A stretch of 64,000 nucleotides of DNA from Thalassospira povalilytica (GTDB taxonomy: Bacteria > Pseudomonadota > Alphaproteobacteria > Rhodospirillales > Thalassospiraceae): the NCBI RefSeq assembly GCF_002844235.1, contig NZ_PGTS01000003.1, positions 310,001 through 374,000 on the forward strand. The letters run 5' to 3'. Below, one piece after another: positions 1 to 8,866 of this stretch (position 1 is its first letter; the number at the start of each line of letters is the position of its first letter). The translations under genes and the position numbers were made by a program. The notes below the pieces were generated by a model. It searched no databases and was not told the origin of the DNA. It was given only the letters and a program-made list of their open reading frames with translations.

Positions 1-441
1 TTCAAGATTGTGAAACAGCCCCTTGGCCGCCTGGTTGAAGCCGGTCACAACCCGGTGCCGGTTGACCATCACCACCGGGTTTGGCAGGTGATCAAGGATT
101 TCGGCATCGGTGCTGGTTTGTGCTTCAAGAAGCGCGATACGATCACGGAAGGCCGCAGCAATCTGGGTATAAAGCGATGAAAGTTCAGCCGCAGCACCAA
201 ACGAAATATGTTGCGGCGGGGCACCCTTGAACCGGTCGCGCAAATCCGTGGCATAGCGTGCCACCCGGCGCAGATCGCCGAAATAGATGCGCAGCATTGC
301 GGTGATGCCAAGCCAGGACAGCGTGGCAGACAGGATCGCCGTGCCCCAGCCAAGCAGCTCCATCGCCGCAAGGACGACAAAGACAATGCCCGCCGGAAAG
401 GCGATGGCCAAAGCTGTAAGTATCAATTGGCGGAAGCCCAA
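1..441 (-). CDS. phoR: PhoR-like sensor histidine kinase, N-terminal part (runs off left edge)
   Basis: The frame is open from position 441 to the window edge (147 codons). The start is TTG: a TAA stop directly precedes it and an AGGAG lies 6 bases upstream, so it is well fixed. The protein opens with two hydrophobic segments (about residues 4-28 and 31-50), then a linker and the start of a PAS-like domain (ILDHLPNPVVMVNRHRVV, then FNQAAKGLF). This is the layout of alphaproteobacterial PhoR phosphate sensors; the kinase core lies outside the window. A Pho-box-like site about 90 bases upstream supports the assignment. Another PAS-type membrane kinase cannot be excluded. Confidence 0.72.
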   Translation of the reverse strand, partial: MGFRQLILTALAIAFPAGIVFVVLAAMELLGWGTAILSATLSWLGITAMLRIYFGDLRRVARYATDLRDRFKGAPPQHISFGAAAELSSLYTQIAAAFRDRIALLEAQTSTDAEILDHLPNPVVMVNRHRVVTGFNQAAKGLFHNLE

Positions 442-530
442 TTAACGCTCCTGTTTACGGGGGTTGCGGTGATCCGGTGCACGCGGTTGTAAAAGTGGAC
501 CTAAAATGGTTATGGGCCAGTAAAGATCAA

Positions 531-548
531 ATAAAAGTTTGATGACAG
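531..548 (-). promoter_or_regulatory. Putative Pho box upstream of phoR
   Basis: On the minus strand the site reads CTGTCAT-CAAA-CTTTTAT. The first 7-mer equals the Pho-box repeat CTGTCAT, the spacer is 4 bases, and the second repeat matches at 5 of 7 positions. It lies about 90 bases ahead of the TTG start of the PhoR-like gene, so PhoB autoregulation is plausible. The assignment rests on visual matching only. Confidence 0.45.
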
Positions 549-632
549 TTTTCAAGTTGCTCAGCCGATTGAAAAAATCCGTCGAAGCATGGCCCGGCCG
601 TGCTTTATCAGAAAATCACAACCCTGAAATAT

Positions 633-662
633 AAAAAAGGCCCCCGACTGTCGGAGGCCTTC
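633..662 (-). terminator. Rho-independent terminator of the nitroreductase gene
   Basis: On the minus strand the stem AGGCCTCCGAC / GTCGGGGGCCT (with one wobble pair) is followed by a run of T. It lies just beyond the stop codon of the leftward nitroreductase gene. Confidence 0.8.
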
Positions 663-690
663 TGGAAGATCGAGGACGGGTTTTGCGAAA

Positions 691-1272
691 TCAGATGATT
701 TCAGCCCCCTGATCAAAACTGAGCCGCGGGCTGCGCGGTGGCAATTTGTTGCGGTCGCCATAACCGATATTGATCAGAAGGTTGGTCTTAAGCGGTGTAC
801 CTGCAAAAAATTCGCCATCCAGTCCCGCTGCATCAAATCCCGACATCGGACCGCAATCAAGCCCGAGACCACGCAAGGCAAGAATGAAATATCCGGCCTG
901 AAGTGAACTGTTGCGAAAAGCGGTGGCTTTGATCGCGTCATCCTTGCCGGCAAACCATGACCGCGCATCGGTATGGGGAAACAGATCAGGAAGCTTTTCG
1001 TAAAATTCCATGTCCTGGGCCACGATCGCGGTCACCGGGGCGTTCATTGTCTTGTCGACATTGCCTTCGGAAAGGAACGGTTTAAGGCGCTTTTTGGCGG
1101 CATCGGATTTGACAAAGGTAATGCGCATCGGTTCGCAATTGGCGCTGGTCGGGCCCAGCACCGTCAGATCCCACGCCTGTTTGAGCAAGCCGGTATCGAC
1201 ATCACGGTCCTGCCAGTTATTGAAGGTGCGCGCATTGTGGAACAGAAGACCAAAAGCATCAGAATCAAGCAT
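691..1272 (-). CDS. RutE/HadB-like nitroreductase family protein
   Basis: This 193-residue FMN-dependent nitroreductase-fold protein resembles the malonic semialdehyde reductase (RutE) subgroup. The N-terminal segment ARTFNNWQDRDV and the LGPTSANCEPMRI motif are typical of that group and contact FMN. Length matches the family (about 195). RutE reduces malonic semialdehyde from uracil breakdown, but no other rut genes are visible here, so the physiological substrate is open; reduction of quinones or nitro compounds is an alternative. An ATG start with a GAGG motif shortly upstream supports this start. It appears monocistronic and ends at a clear terminator. Confidence 0.8.
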   Translation of the reverse strand: MLDSDAFGLLFHNARTFNNWQDRDVDTGLLKQAWDLTVLGPTSANCEPMRITFVKSDAAKKRLKPFLSEGNVDKTMNAPVTAIVAQDMEFYEKLPDLFPHTDARSWFAGKDDAIKATAFRNSSLQAGYFILALRGLGLDCGPMSGFDAAGLDGEFFAGTPLKTNLLINIGYGDRNKLPPRSPRLSFDQGAEII

Positions 1273-1512
1273 GGGGCCTCATCAGTTTGGGTTATAGGTC
1301 TGTTTCAAAGGTAACCCTGATGAACCAATTCGCAACCATCTATATGAAATATGGAAAAACAATTGGTTCGCTGGTATTTTTGCTTTTGCAAAACGATCCC
1401 GGCAAACGGGACGCTGCACCCGGACGACGGTGAAAACAGCATGTCCGGTGCACAGGGCCGACCCCCATATGTCGCCCTGATTGGAGTGGTTGGTAGAAGA
1501 CTGGAAACAATT

Positions 1513-2817
1513 ATGAAATTCGAGACCAAAGGGCAAAGGTCATCGTCGGTAACCGATCTGCTTTCCCCCGGCTCCATGCTGCGCGGTATGGTTTTCGGGA
1601 TGTCGTTTGCTGTTGGGTTAACATTCGGTGTCGGTCAGGGCAGCGCCCAGTCGGTTGAAACCGAAACCACTGCACCGGCCACCATGCCGGTTGCCGAGCC
1701 GTCTGCGCAAAGTGACAGTGCGGCTGATCCCGACATGTCGGCACAATCAGCAGCACCCGGGGCACCAGCATCCGAAACAGCGGCTCCTGAAGTGCCGCAA
1801 CCCGAAGCATCGGCCGTTGATCAGGCTGTTGATCCGGCCGTTGATCCCATTGTTGCCGAAAAACCGGCAGCAGCACCGGCAGGTGATGCCACCTCGGCGG
1901 TTGTTTTCATGTATCACCGGTTTGGCGAAGATGAATATCCGTCGACCAACATCAAGATCGACCAGTTCAAGGAACATATCGCCGAACTGACCAGTGGCGG
2001 ATACACGGTTATGGGGCTGCCACAGATCGTCACGGCGATTGAAAATGGTGGCGGTTTGCCTGATCGTACCATCGGCATCACCATCGATGATGCCTATCGA
2101 TCTGTGTATGAACAGGCCTGGCCGATCTTCAAGGCCCACAATATGCCCTTTACGGTCTTTGTTTCTACCCAACAGATCGATGACGGCTTTTCCAATTACA
2201 TGACCTGGGACATGGTGCGTGATCTGGTAAAGGCCGGGGTCACTATTGGGGGTCACAGCCAGCATCATTCCCACCTGCCTGATCTTGATATTGCGGCCGT
2301 CAAGGCCGAACTGGATCATTCGGCCAAACGGTTCAAGGAAGAGCTTGGCTTTGTGCCTGATATCTTTGCCTATCCCTATGGCGAGGCAAATGCAGACGTG
2401 ATCAGTGCGGTCAAGGAGGCCGGATACAAGGCCGCATTTGGTCAGCAAAGCGGTGCCATGAGCACGGAATCCGATTTCATGTATCTGCCGCGCTTTGCGC
2501 TGAACGAACATTATGGCGCAATGGACCGCTTCAAATTGGCGGCAAATTCGTTGCCATTGCGGGTCAGCGACGTGACCCCGGGGGACTATACCCTGACGCG
2601 CAATCCGCCTGCATTCGGCTTTACCCTTAAGGAGCCGACAGCCAATATCGCCTGTTATCCGTCCGATGGTGACGCAACCATGAGCCGCCTTGGCGATGAG
2701 CGCGTTGAAATTCGCCTTGATGGGCCGGTCGCATCGGGACGCTGGCGCATCAATTGCACGGCGATGGGCCCGGATTCCCGTTGGCAATGGTTCGGGATGC
2801 TTTACACTGTACCGTGA
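1513..2817 (+). CDS. Exported polysaccharide deacetylase (NodB/CE4 family)
   Basis: The protein has an N-terminal export signal (hydrophobic stretch MVFGMSFAVGLTFGVG, then a likely cleavage near SAQ-SVE). A low-complexity Ala/Pro/Glu-rich linker of about 80 residues follows, then a CE4 deacetylase domain from about residue 128 to 340. Catalytic-domain motifs are visible: TIDDA (metal-binding and catalytic Asp), HSQHH (metal-binding His) and AYPYGE. About 80 residues of unknown function close the protein. It probably removes acetyl groups from an envelope or extracellular polysaccharide in the periplasm. The frame stays open upstream to 1351, but the ATG at 1513 directly precedes the signal peptide; ATG 1441 is an alternative. 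Confidence 0.83.
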   Translation: MKFETKGQRSSSVTDLLSPGSMLRGMVFGMSFAVGLTFGVGQGSAQSVETETTAPATMPVAEPSAQSDSAADPDMSAQSAAPGAPASETAAPEVPQPEASAVDQAVDPAVDPIVAEKPAAAPAGDATSAVVFMYHRFGEDEYPSTNIKIDQFKEHIAELTSGGYTVMGLPQIVTAIENGGGLPDRTIGITIDDAYRSVYEQAWPIFKAHNMPFTVFVSTQQIDDGFSNYMTWDMVRDLVKAGVTIGGHSQHHSHLPDLDIAAVKAELDHSAKRFKEELGFVPDIFAYPYGEANADVISAVKEAGYKAAFGQQSGAMSTESDFMYLPRFALNEHYGAMDRFKLAANSLPLRVSDVTPGDYTLTRNPPAFGFTLKEPTANIACYPSDGDATMSRLGDERVEIRLDGPVASGRWRINCTAMGPDSRWQWFGMLYTVP

Positions 2818-2865
2818 AGCCTTTGATGCCGTTGCTTTTTGGGATTTCAAGGCACCCCAAAACAA

Positions 2866-2897
2866 AGCGCCGCGATCCTTTCCGGACCGCGGCGTTT
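2866..2897 (+). terminator. Candidate terminator after the polysaccharide deacetylase
   Basis: GCGCCGCG and CGCGGCG arms flank a short loop and are followed by TTT. The stem is strong but the T-tract is short, so function is uncertain. Confidence 0.45.
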
Positions 2898-2983
2898 GCC
2901 ATTTCGGTTATGGGCGCTTGCGTCCCATAATGAGACAATGTAGGTTAACCACACTTTTAAACCGTAATTAATTGGTAATCACA

Positions 2984-4201
2984 GTGTCGGCAGGCAAGAA
3001 TATCCTTTTGATCATCTCGGGCGGCATTGCGGCCTATAAGGTTCTTGAAGTGATCCGTCGGCTCAGAGACCGCGAAATCAATATCCGCGCCATCCTGACC
3101 AAGGGTGGCGAACAGTTCGTGACACCGTTGTCTGTGGCGGCATTGACGGAAAACAAGGTCTATCAGGATCTGTTTTCCCTTACCGACGAAGCCGAGATGG
3201 GCCATATCCGTCTGTCGCGTGAGGCCGACCTTGTTCTGGTCGCCCCGGCAAGTGCCGATATCCTTGCAAAAATGGCAACCGGACAGGCCGGTGATCTGGC
3301 GACAACCGCGCTGTTGGCGACCAACAAGCCGGTGATGATTGCGCCTGCCATGAATGTGGAAATGTGGAACCATCCGGCGACACAGGCCAATATCGCAACG
3401 CTTGAAAGCCGCGGAGTGATCCGGGTGGGGCCGTCTGCCGGTGATCTTGCCTGTGGCGAAACCGGTTCGGGGCGTCTGGCGGAACCGGCCGAGATTATCG
3501 CAAACGTGCTTGATTTCCTTGAAAGTCAGTCTGCGCCCAAGCCGCTTGCCGGCAAAAAGGCGGTCGTGACCAGCGGCCCGACCCACGAGCCGATTGATCC
3601 GGTGCGCTACATCGCCAACCGGTCATCGGGCAAACAGGGCCATGCAATTGCCCAGGCACTTGCCAATGCCGGTGCGGAAGTGACGCTGGTGTCCGGTCCT
3701 GTGACCCTGCCCGATCCGGTCGGGGTGACGGTTGTACGGGTTGAAACAGCGCGCGATATGCTTGCCGCGGTTCAAAATGCCCTGCCGGCGGATATTGCGG
3801 TTTGTGCCGCTGCTGTTGCCGACTGGCGTACTGCTGATGAAGCCGGTCAGAAGCTTAAAAAGGATGGGTCGGGGATTATTCCCGATCTTAAACTTGCGGA
3901 AAATCCCGACATTCTGGCAACCATCAGCCAGTCCGGGGCATCGCGCCCGGGGCTTGTGATCGGCTTTGCCGCAGAAACCGAAAAAGTCACCGAACATGCC
4001 CGTGCCAAGCGCGCGCGCAAGGGATGCGACTGGATTCTTGCCAATGATGTGGCGCCCGATACCGGGACCTTTGGCGGGGATCTGAACGAGGTCTTCCTGA
4101 TTTCAGGGGATGATGCGGGCGCTGACGAACATTGGTCGCGCCAAAGCAAAACCGGCATCGCCGGGGCACTTTGTGCCCGGATCATCAAACATTTTTCCTG
4201 A
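2984..4201 (+). CDS. coaBC: Bifunctional phosphopantothenoylcysteine decarboxylase / phosphopantothenate-cysteine ligase
   Basis: This enzyme catalyses two consecutive steps of coenzyme A synthesis. The N-terminal CoaC flavoprotein half (to about residue 180) begins KNILLIISGGIAAYK and has the PAMNVEMW substrate motif. The C-terminal CoaB half has GPTHEPIDPVRYIANRSSGK, the CTP-dependent ligase signature. Length (405) is normal. A stop codon at 2969 limits the start to TTG 2972 or GTG 2984; GTG is chosen because it gives the usual short lead before the first strand, but no clear ribosome-binding site decides it. dut follows 69 bases later, a common coaBC-dut arrangement. Confidence 0.95.
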   Translation: MSAGKNILLIISGGIAAYKVLEVIRRLRDREINIRAILTKGGEQFVTPLSVAALTENKVYQDLFSLTDEAEMGHIRLSREADLVLVAPASADILAKMATGQAGDLATTALLATNKPVMIAPAMNVEMWNHPATQANIATLESRGVIRVGPSAGDLACGETGSGRLAEPAEIIANVLDFLESQSAPKPLAGKKAVVTSGPTHEPIDPVRYIANRSSGKQGHAIAQALANAGAEVTLVSGPVTLPDPVGVTVVRVETARDMLAAVQNALPADIAVCAAAVADWRTADEAGQKLKKDGSGIIPDLKLAENPDILATISQSGASRPGLVIGFAAETEKVTEHARAKRARKGCDWILANDVAPDTGTFGGDLNEVFLISGDDAGADEHWSRQSKTGIAGALCARIIKHFS

Positions 4202-4270
4202 TGTGTCGCGGACACACGGATTGCAAGAACAAACCCGGTCTGATGACCGGGAAGAAGACAAGGATGGAAT

Positions 4271-4735
4271 ATGTCGGCTCTGAGTGTTGATTTGAAACAG
4301 CTTCCGCACGGGGCGGATTTGCCGTTGCCTGAATATGCCACTGCCCAGTCGGCGGCGGTCGATTTGCAGGCGGCAATTGACGGCAAGCTGGTTCTTGAAC
4401 CTGGCAAGCGTGCGCTGGTTGAAACCGGCATTGCCATTGCCCTGCCCGCCGGGTTCGAAGCCCAGGTACGCCCGCGTTCGGGGTTGGCTGCCAAGAACGG
4501 TGTCACGGTTCTGAACAGCCCGGGCACGATCGATGCCGATTATCGCGGCGAGATCAAAGTTATCCTGATCAATCACGGCGACGTGGCGTTTGAAATTGAA
4601 CGCGGCATGCGCATTGCCCAGCTTGTGGTTGCCCCGGTAACCCAGGTTTCCTGGCGTGCGGTGGATGATCTGGACGAGACTGCGCGCGGTGCGGGCGGAT
4701 TCGGATCGACCGGGACAGCAAGCCCGGTCAAATAA
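4271..4735 (+). CDS. dut: Deoxyuridine 5'-triphosphate nucleotidohydrolase
   Basis: Trimeric dUTPase that hydrolyses dUTP to dUMP, keeping uracil out of DNA and supplying thymidylate synthesis. All five family motifs are present: [41 protein letters not shown] and the C-terminal GAGGFGSTG that closes over the active site. Length (154) is standard. The start has an AAGGATGGA Shine-Dalgarno region just ahead. It probably belongs to a transcription unit with coaBC. Confidence 0.97.
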   Translation: MSALSVDLKQLPHGADLPLPEYATAQSAAVDLQAAIDGKLVLEPGKRALVETGIAIALPAGFEAQVRPRSGLAAKNGVTVLNSPGTIDADYRGEIKVILINHGDVAFEIERGMRIAQLVVAPVTQVSWRAVDDLDETARGAGGFGSTGTASPVK

Positions 4736-4742
4736 GTTTTTG

Positions 4743-4769
4743 CCATCAGATCGCAACGCGATCTGATGG
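4743..4769. repeat. Perfect 12-bp inverted repeat after dut
   Basis: CCATCAGATCGC and its exact complement flank a 3-base loop (AAC). No T-tract follows on either strand, so it is not a classical terminator. It may stabilise the 3' end of the coaBC-dut mRNA or be a protein-binding site. Confidence 0.7.
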
Positions 4770-4902
4770 TCACATGACGGTTATGGCGGGTGGTTGCCGT
4801 GACGGTCATGATTTTGGTTACGAGATTTGATTGCTCTGGCCAAACCAGGTTTGCATGCCGTCTGGGGGGATGGCCGAACCAAGAGGGGAGTAAGATGAAA
4901 CG

Positions 4903-5358
4903 ATGTTAAAGCTTTCAAAAAAGATGCTGTTTGCGATCGAGGCGGTTGTCGATATTGCCTATAACGCAGCAGGCGAACCGGTCCAAAGCCGCGATATCAC
5001 CGCGCGTCAGGGAATCCCGAAACGGTACCTTGAACAAACCCTTCAGCAGCTGGTGCGTGCCGATATTCTGGTTGGTGTGCGCGGCCCGCGGGGCGGGTAT
5101 CGCCTGGCGCGTGAACGCCGTCGTATCACGCTTGCCGATATTGTTTCGGTCATCCGGTCGATGGAAACATCCGATGATCCGATCGAAGATCCGGCCGGAT
5201 CGCCGCTGGGCAAGGAAGTCGTGCGTCCCCTTTGGCGGGAATTGCAGGACGAAATGATGAAACAGCTTGAAAAGATCACGGTCGAAGACCTGTGCAACCG
5301 GGCGCGCGATGCGGGCCTGCGCAGTGGCATCGAAGAGTCCCCGGATTTCATTATTTAG
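4903..5358 (+). CDS. Rrf2 family transcriptional regulator
   Basis: This 151-residue protein has the Rrf2 winged-helix N-terminus (KLSKKMLFAIEAVVDIAYNA, then IPKRYLEQTLQQLVRADIL and VRGPRGGYRLA). It has only one cysteine (near DLCNRA), so it lacks the three-Cys Fe-S site of IscR. With cysK next downstream in the same direction, it is a good candidate for a CymR-like cysteine-metabolism regulator, though its ligand cannot be read from sequence. A GAGGGGAG motif precedes the start; the ATG at 4895 leads to a quick stop and is not used. Confidence 0.88.
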   Translation: MLKLSKKMLFAIEAVVDIAYNAAGEPVQSRDITARQGIPKRYLEQTLQQLVRADILVGVRGPRGGYRLARERRRITLADIVSVIRSMETSDDPIEDPAGSPLGKEVVRPLWRELQDEMMKQLEKITVEDLCNRARDAGLRSGIEESPDFII

Positions 5359-5560
5359 TCTTCTGGGCTGGTGGCGGAGTGATGTATCCTTATTCAACAT
5401 GATTCCGCTGCAATTTGAATTAAACTACAGGCATCACGAATGCCGCAGGCACCATTGCTTGTAAAAATTTGCGCTATCCATTTGACCTTGTGGGATCGCA
5501 GGATAAATACAGGTAGATCATGTGCTTGATGGCAAAAATACAGAAACGTGCGAGGAAAAC

Positions 5561-6511
5561 ATGACTGAGTTTCGCGGCAAGATTTACGACAGCATCATCG
5601 ACACCATTGGCGCAACGCCGCTGGTGCGCCTTTCGCGTCTGGCCGAAGCAGAAGGTGTCAAAGCCGACCTGATTGGCAAGCTTGAATTCTTCAACCCGCT
5701 GGCCTCGGTCAAGGACCGTATTGGCCTGGCGATGATTGAAACCGCCGAAAAAGCCGGCAAGATCAAGCCGGGTGCAACCCTGGTCGAGCCGACATCGGGC
5801 AATACCGGCATTGCGCTGGCCTTTGTTGCTGCTGCCAAGGGCTACAAGCTGATTTTGACCATGCCTGAAAGCATGTCGCTTGAACGTCGCAAGATGCTGA
5901 TGCTTCTGGGCGCACAGATCGACCTGACCCCGGCCGCCAAGGGCATGAAGGGCGCGGTTGCCCGCGCAGAGGAGCTGGTTGCCGAAATCGATGGTGCGAT
6001 CATGCTTCAGCAGTTTGACAACCCGGCCAACCCGGAAGTTCACCGCAACACCACGGCTGAGGAAATCCTCAAGGATACCGCCGGTCAGGTTGATATCTTT
6101 GTTGCCGGTGTCGGTACGGGCGGGACGCTGACCGGTGTGGGTGAAGTGCTTAAAAAGCATAATCCGAACATCCAGATCGTTGCCGTTGAACCCGAAGACA
6201 GCCCGGTTATTTCCGGCGGCGCGCCGGGTCCGCACAAAATCCAGGGCATTGGTGCCGGTTTCATTCCGGGCAACCTTAATACCGATGTCATCGACACCGT
6301 CATGACCATCGGCAACGAGACGGCCTTTGCCACCGCGCGCAAACTGGCAAGCATCGAAGGTCTTCCGACCGGCATTTCGTCGGGTGCGGCGGTTGCCGCC
6401 GGTATCGAACTTGGTCAGAAACCGGAAAATGCCGGCAAACGCATCGTTGTCATCGTACCGAGCTTTGCCGAACGTTATCTGTCGACCGCGCTGTTCGAAG
6501 GCCTGCAATAA
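5561..6511 (+). CDS. cysK: Cysteine synthase A (O-acetylserine sulfhydrylase)
   Basis: This PLP enzyme makes L-cysteine from O-acetylserine and sulfide. The cofactor lysine is in ASVKDRIG (Lys51), the substrate loop is [10 protein letters not shown], the phosphate-binding glycine loop is [10 protein letters not shown], and the C-terminal SSGAA motif is present. With the ATG at 5561 the protein has 316 residues, normal for the family. GAGGAAAAC directly precedes this ATG, so the upstream in-frame codons from 5522 are judged non-coding. The gene follows an Rrf2 regulator and ends at a good terminator. Confidence 0.97.
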   Translation: MTEFRGKIYDSIIDTIGATPLVRLSRLAEAEGVKADLIGKLEFFNPLASVKDRIGLAMIETAEKAGKIKPGATLVEPTSGNTGIALAFVAAAKGYKLILTMPESMSLERRKMLMLLGAQIDLTPAAKGMKGAVARAEELVAEIDGAIMLQQFDNPANPEVHRNTTAEEILKDTAGQVDIFVAGVGTGGTLTGVGEVLKKHNPNIQIVAVEPEDSPVISGGAPGPHKIQGIGAGFIPGNLNTDVIDTVMTIGNETAFATARKLASIEGLPTGISSGAAVAAGIELGQKPENAGKRIVVIVPSFAERYLSTALFEGLQ

Positions 6512-6550
6512 GCCTTGGTCAGCAGTCCGGATATCCAGACGATCCGTGCA

Positions 6551-6581
6551 AAAGGTCCGGTGCATTGCGCCGGGCCTTTTT
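6551..6581 (+). terminator. Rho-independent terminator of cysK
   Basis: GGTCCGGTGC and GCGCCGGGCC pair over 10 bases with two wobbles around a 3-base loop, followed by TTTTT. Confidence 0.88.
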
Positions 6582-6798
6582 ATGTGCTCTGATTTCATTG
6601 CGATATCGAAATTTATAAGGCATGCGGCGGGAAAGATCAGCGTTCTGATCGCATTTCGGTCCGGATTAATTTTTGTTCGGACGGTGCATCACCCGGACAA
6701 TTCGGTGGGAAATCAAATCTTTTCCTTGAGAGATCAGACCCGCAAGCTATATCCAGAAGCCAGCACCCTTGTTCCGTTCTGACAGGAAACCCGCCCGC

Positions 6799-7602
6799 GT
6801 GAGTGATTTCGAATTCAGCGAAAATGAAGTACAGCGCTATGCTCGCCATATCGTCCTTAAGGATGTTGGCGGTACCGGCCAGATGAAGCTTAAGCGCGGG
6901 CGTGTCTTGATTGTTGGTGCCGGCGGGCTTGGCTCGCCACTTGCGATGTATCTGGCCGCCGCCGGGGTTGGGACCATCGGGATTGTTGATGCCGATACGG
7001 TGGAACTGTCCAACCTTCAACGCCAGATCGCGCATGGCATGAAGGATCTCGGAACCGCCAAGGTAGATAGTGCAAAATCGACCATGCTTGATATGAACCC
7101 GGAAATCACGGTTCATGCCCATAATGACCGCCTTGATGCATCCAATGTCATGGATCTGATTGCCGGTTATGACGTGATTGCCGACGGTTCGGACAATTTC
7201 GAGACGCGCTTTTTGCTTAACGATGCCTGCTACCTGGCGGGCAAGACGCTGGTATCGGGGGCGGCACTTCGTTTTGATGGTCAGGTATCGACCTTCAAGG
7301 CCCATCTGGGGGCGCCCAATCCGTGCTATCGCTGTATTTATCATGCCCCGCCGCCCGAAGATGCCATCCCGTCCTGTGCACAGGGGGGTGTTCTGGGATC
7401 GGTGGTTGGCATGATTGGCGGCATCCAGGCGACCGAGGTGCTCAAGGAGTTGATGGGCATTGGTGACGGTCTTTCCGGGCAACTTTTGATCATCGATGCC
7501 CTGTCGGCATCGTTCCGCAAAATCCGGGTGCCGCGCGACCCCGGCTGCCCGACCTGTTCCGAAAATGCGACCATAAAGGATCTTTCAATCCATGAGCACT
7601 GA
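6799..7602 (+). CDS. moeB: HesA/MoeB/ThiF family adenylyltransferase
   Basis: E1-like enzyme that adenylates the C-terminal glycine of a small sulfur-carrier protein (MoaD or ThiS type) for molybdopterin or thiamine synthesis. Visible signatures are the nucleotide loop GAGGLGSP, the DADTVELSNLQRQI segment, the adenylation Asp in DGSDNFETRFLLND, and two zinc-binding pairs (CYRC near residue 177, CPTC near 253). There is no C-terminal rhodanese domain. GTG 6799 is chosen over TTG 6769 because AGGAAA lies just upstream. The stop overlaps the next gene by 11 bases, suggesting translational coupling. The carrier protein is not encoded nearby, so MoeB versus ThiF is unresolved. Confidence 0.85.
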   Translation: MSDFEFSENEVQRYARHIVLKDVGGTGQMKLKRGRVLIVGAGGLGSPLAMYLAAAGVGTIGIVDADTVELSNLQRQIAHGMKDLGTAKVDSAKSTMLDMNPEITVHAHNDRLDASNVMDLIAGYDVIADGSDNFETRFLLNDACYLAGKTLVSGAALRFDGQVSTFKAHLGAPNPCYRCIYHAPPPEDAIPSCAQGGVLGSVVGMIGGIQATEVLKELMGIGDGLSGQLLIIDALSASFRKIRVPRDPGCPTCSENATIKDLSIHEH

Positions 7603-8023
7603 GACGGAAAGCCCGAAAAAACTGTCGCTGGTGATCTTTTCCGGCAGCTTTGAAAAAGTTCATTACGCACTCGTAATGGCGTCGGCGGCTTTGGCGACCG
7701 GGCGCGAAGTCACACTGTTCTTTACCATGGATGCCAGCCGGGCGCTTTTGGCGCCATCGGGATGGCGGCATTTGCGCACCGAGGCCGAAGGTGCGACTGC
7801 GACCTCGATCGATCTAAGCTTTTCCACCCGCGGTATTGGCAGTTTTGAAGAGCTACTGTCGGCCTGTGCGTCGCTTGGCGCGAAATTCATGGTCTGCGAA
7901 ATGGGCTTGCGCGCACTTGGTTTGGAAAACGACGCCACCCGGGATGAACTTTCCATCGAAACCGGCGGTGTTGTGACGTTCCTGAACGATGCCAGACAGA
8001 ATGGCGAGATGCTGTTTATCTGA
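7592..8023 (+). CDS. DsrE family protein
   Basis: This 143-residue DsrE/DsrF-like protein has the opening strand KLSLVIFSGSFEKVHYAL, a GREVTLFFTMDA segment, and one conserved-looking cysteine (MVCEMG) that could carry persulfide. It overlaps the end of the MoeB-like gene, implying joint expression. A role in sulfur transfer is inferred from family and context only. Confidence 0.78.
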   Translation: MSTETESPKKLSLVIFSGSFEKVHYALVMASAALATGREVTLFFTMDASRALLAPSGWRHLRTEAEGATATSIDLSFSTRGIGSFEELLSACASLGAKFMVCEMGLRALGLENDATRDELSIETGGVVTFLNDARQNGEMLFI

Positions 8024-8071
8024 TCTGCCATCCCGGTTGTCTGTTCGTTCCATTGCCGGGGTTATGCAGCC

Positions 8072-8764
8072 CTAACTTGCCAGAAGTTTGATGCCAAGAC
8101 CGGCAAGGCACAGCCCGACAGCCCGTTCGATCCAGACCTTGATCGCGGCAATCCGGGCCTGCACGGCCGGAAGTGTAAGTGCAACCGCAACCAGCCCAAA
8201 CCAGCCCATGTGGCAGGCCGCAATATAGATGCCGTATCCGATTTCCTGAAGGATCGGGGTGCCAGGTGAAATCACCTGACTGAACAGCGATACGATAAAC
8301 AGCATTGTTTTCGGATTAAGCGCATTGCAGGCAAAGCCGATCCAGAACGCATTGCGATCAGGGGCGTTCCTGTTTTGATCCGTGCCCGAAGCGGTGCTGA
8401 AGATGTTAGCGCTAACATCCATTTCTTTCAGGGGTTTACGCCGGGTCACCATGACGCGGATATCCGGCCACAGGGCTGACATGCCAAGCCAGATAAGATA
8501 AGCCGCCCCAAGATAACGCAACGCCGTCAGAACCCAGACATTGCTGGCAAACACCACGCCCAGACCGATCAGGGTATAGGTCAGATGGACGGAAACCCCG
8601 CTTCCGATACCGATTGCACATAAAATACCGGCCCGTCTGCCCCGTGACAGGGCGATGCGCGTGACCATGGCAAAGTCCGGCCCCGGGCTGATAACTGCCA
8701 GAATGGTGATGATGGCAACGGCAATGATTTCCATTGATGGCAGATGGGGGGATATTTCCGGCAT
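8072..8764 (-). CDS. LysE family amino-acid exporter
   Basis: Inner-membrane protein of about 230 residues with some six hydrophobic segments and the LysE/RhtB signature SPGPDFAMVTRIALSRGRRAGI near the N-terminus, plus NPKTMLFIVSLF in the second half. It probably exports an amino acid or derivative. The ATG at 8764 has AGGATC upstream and gives a normal length; the frame extends to 8944 but that part overlaps the divergent regulator's control region. It is divergent from a LysR regulator, the classic lysG-lysE layout, so the neighbour is the likely activator. The internal loop before the NAFWIGF segment is longer than usual. Confidence 0.88.
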   Translation of the reverse strand: MPEISPHLPSMEIIAVAIITILAVISPGPDFAMVTRIALSRGRRAGILCAIGIGSGVSVHLTYTLIGLGVVFASNVWVLTALRYLGAAYLIWLGMSALWPDIRVMVTRRKPLKEMDVSANIFSTASGTDQNRNAPDRNAFWIGFACNALNPKTMLFIVSLFSQVISPGTPILQEIGYGIYIAACHMGWFGLVAVALTLPAVQARIAAIKVWIERAVGLCLAGLGIKLLAS

Positions 8765-8866
8765 GGTCTGTGATCCTGAAAGCTTAAAGAAACCGATTGA
8801 TCTGTGAGCTGATTGAGTATCAAACTGGACCCGTTGCCAGAAAATCGAAAAATTCCGGGAAATATT

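Noticed and set aside
5474-6598. A 374-codon minus-strand frame over cysK
   Set aside because: cysK motifs and ribosome site on the plus strand are decisive; this frame runs through the cysK terminator.
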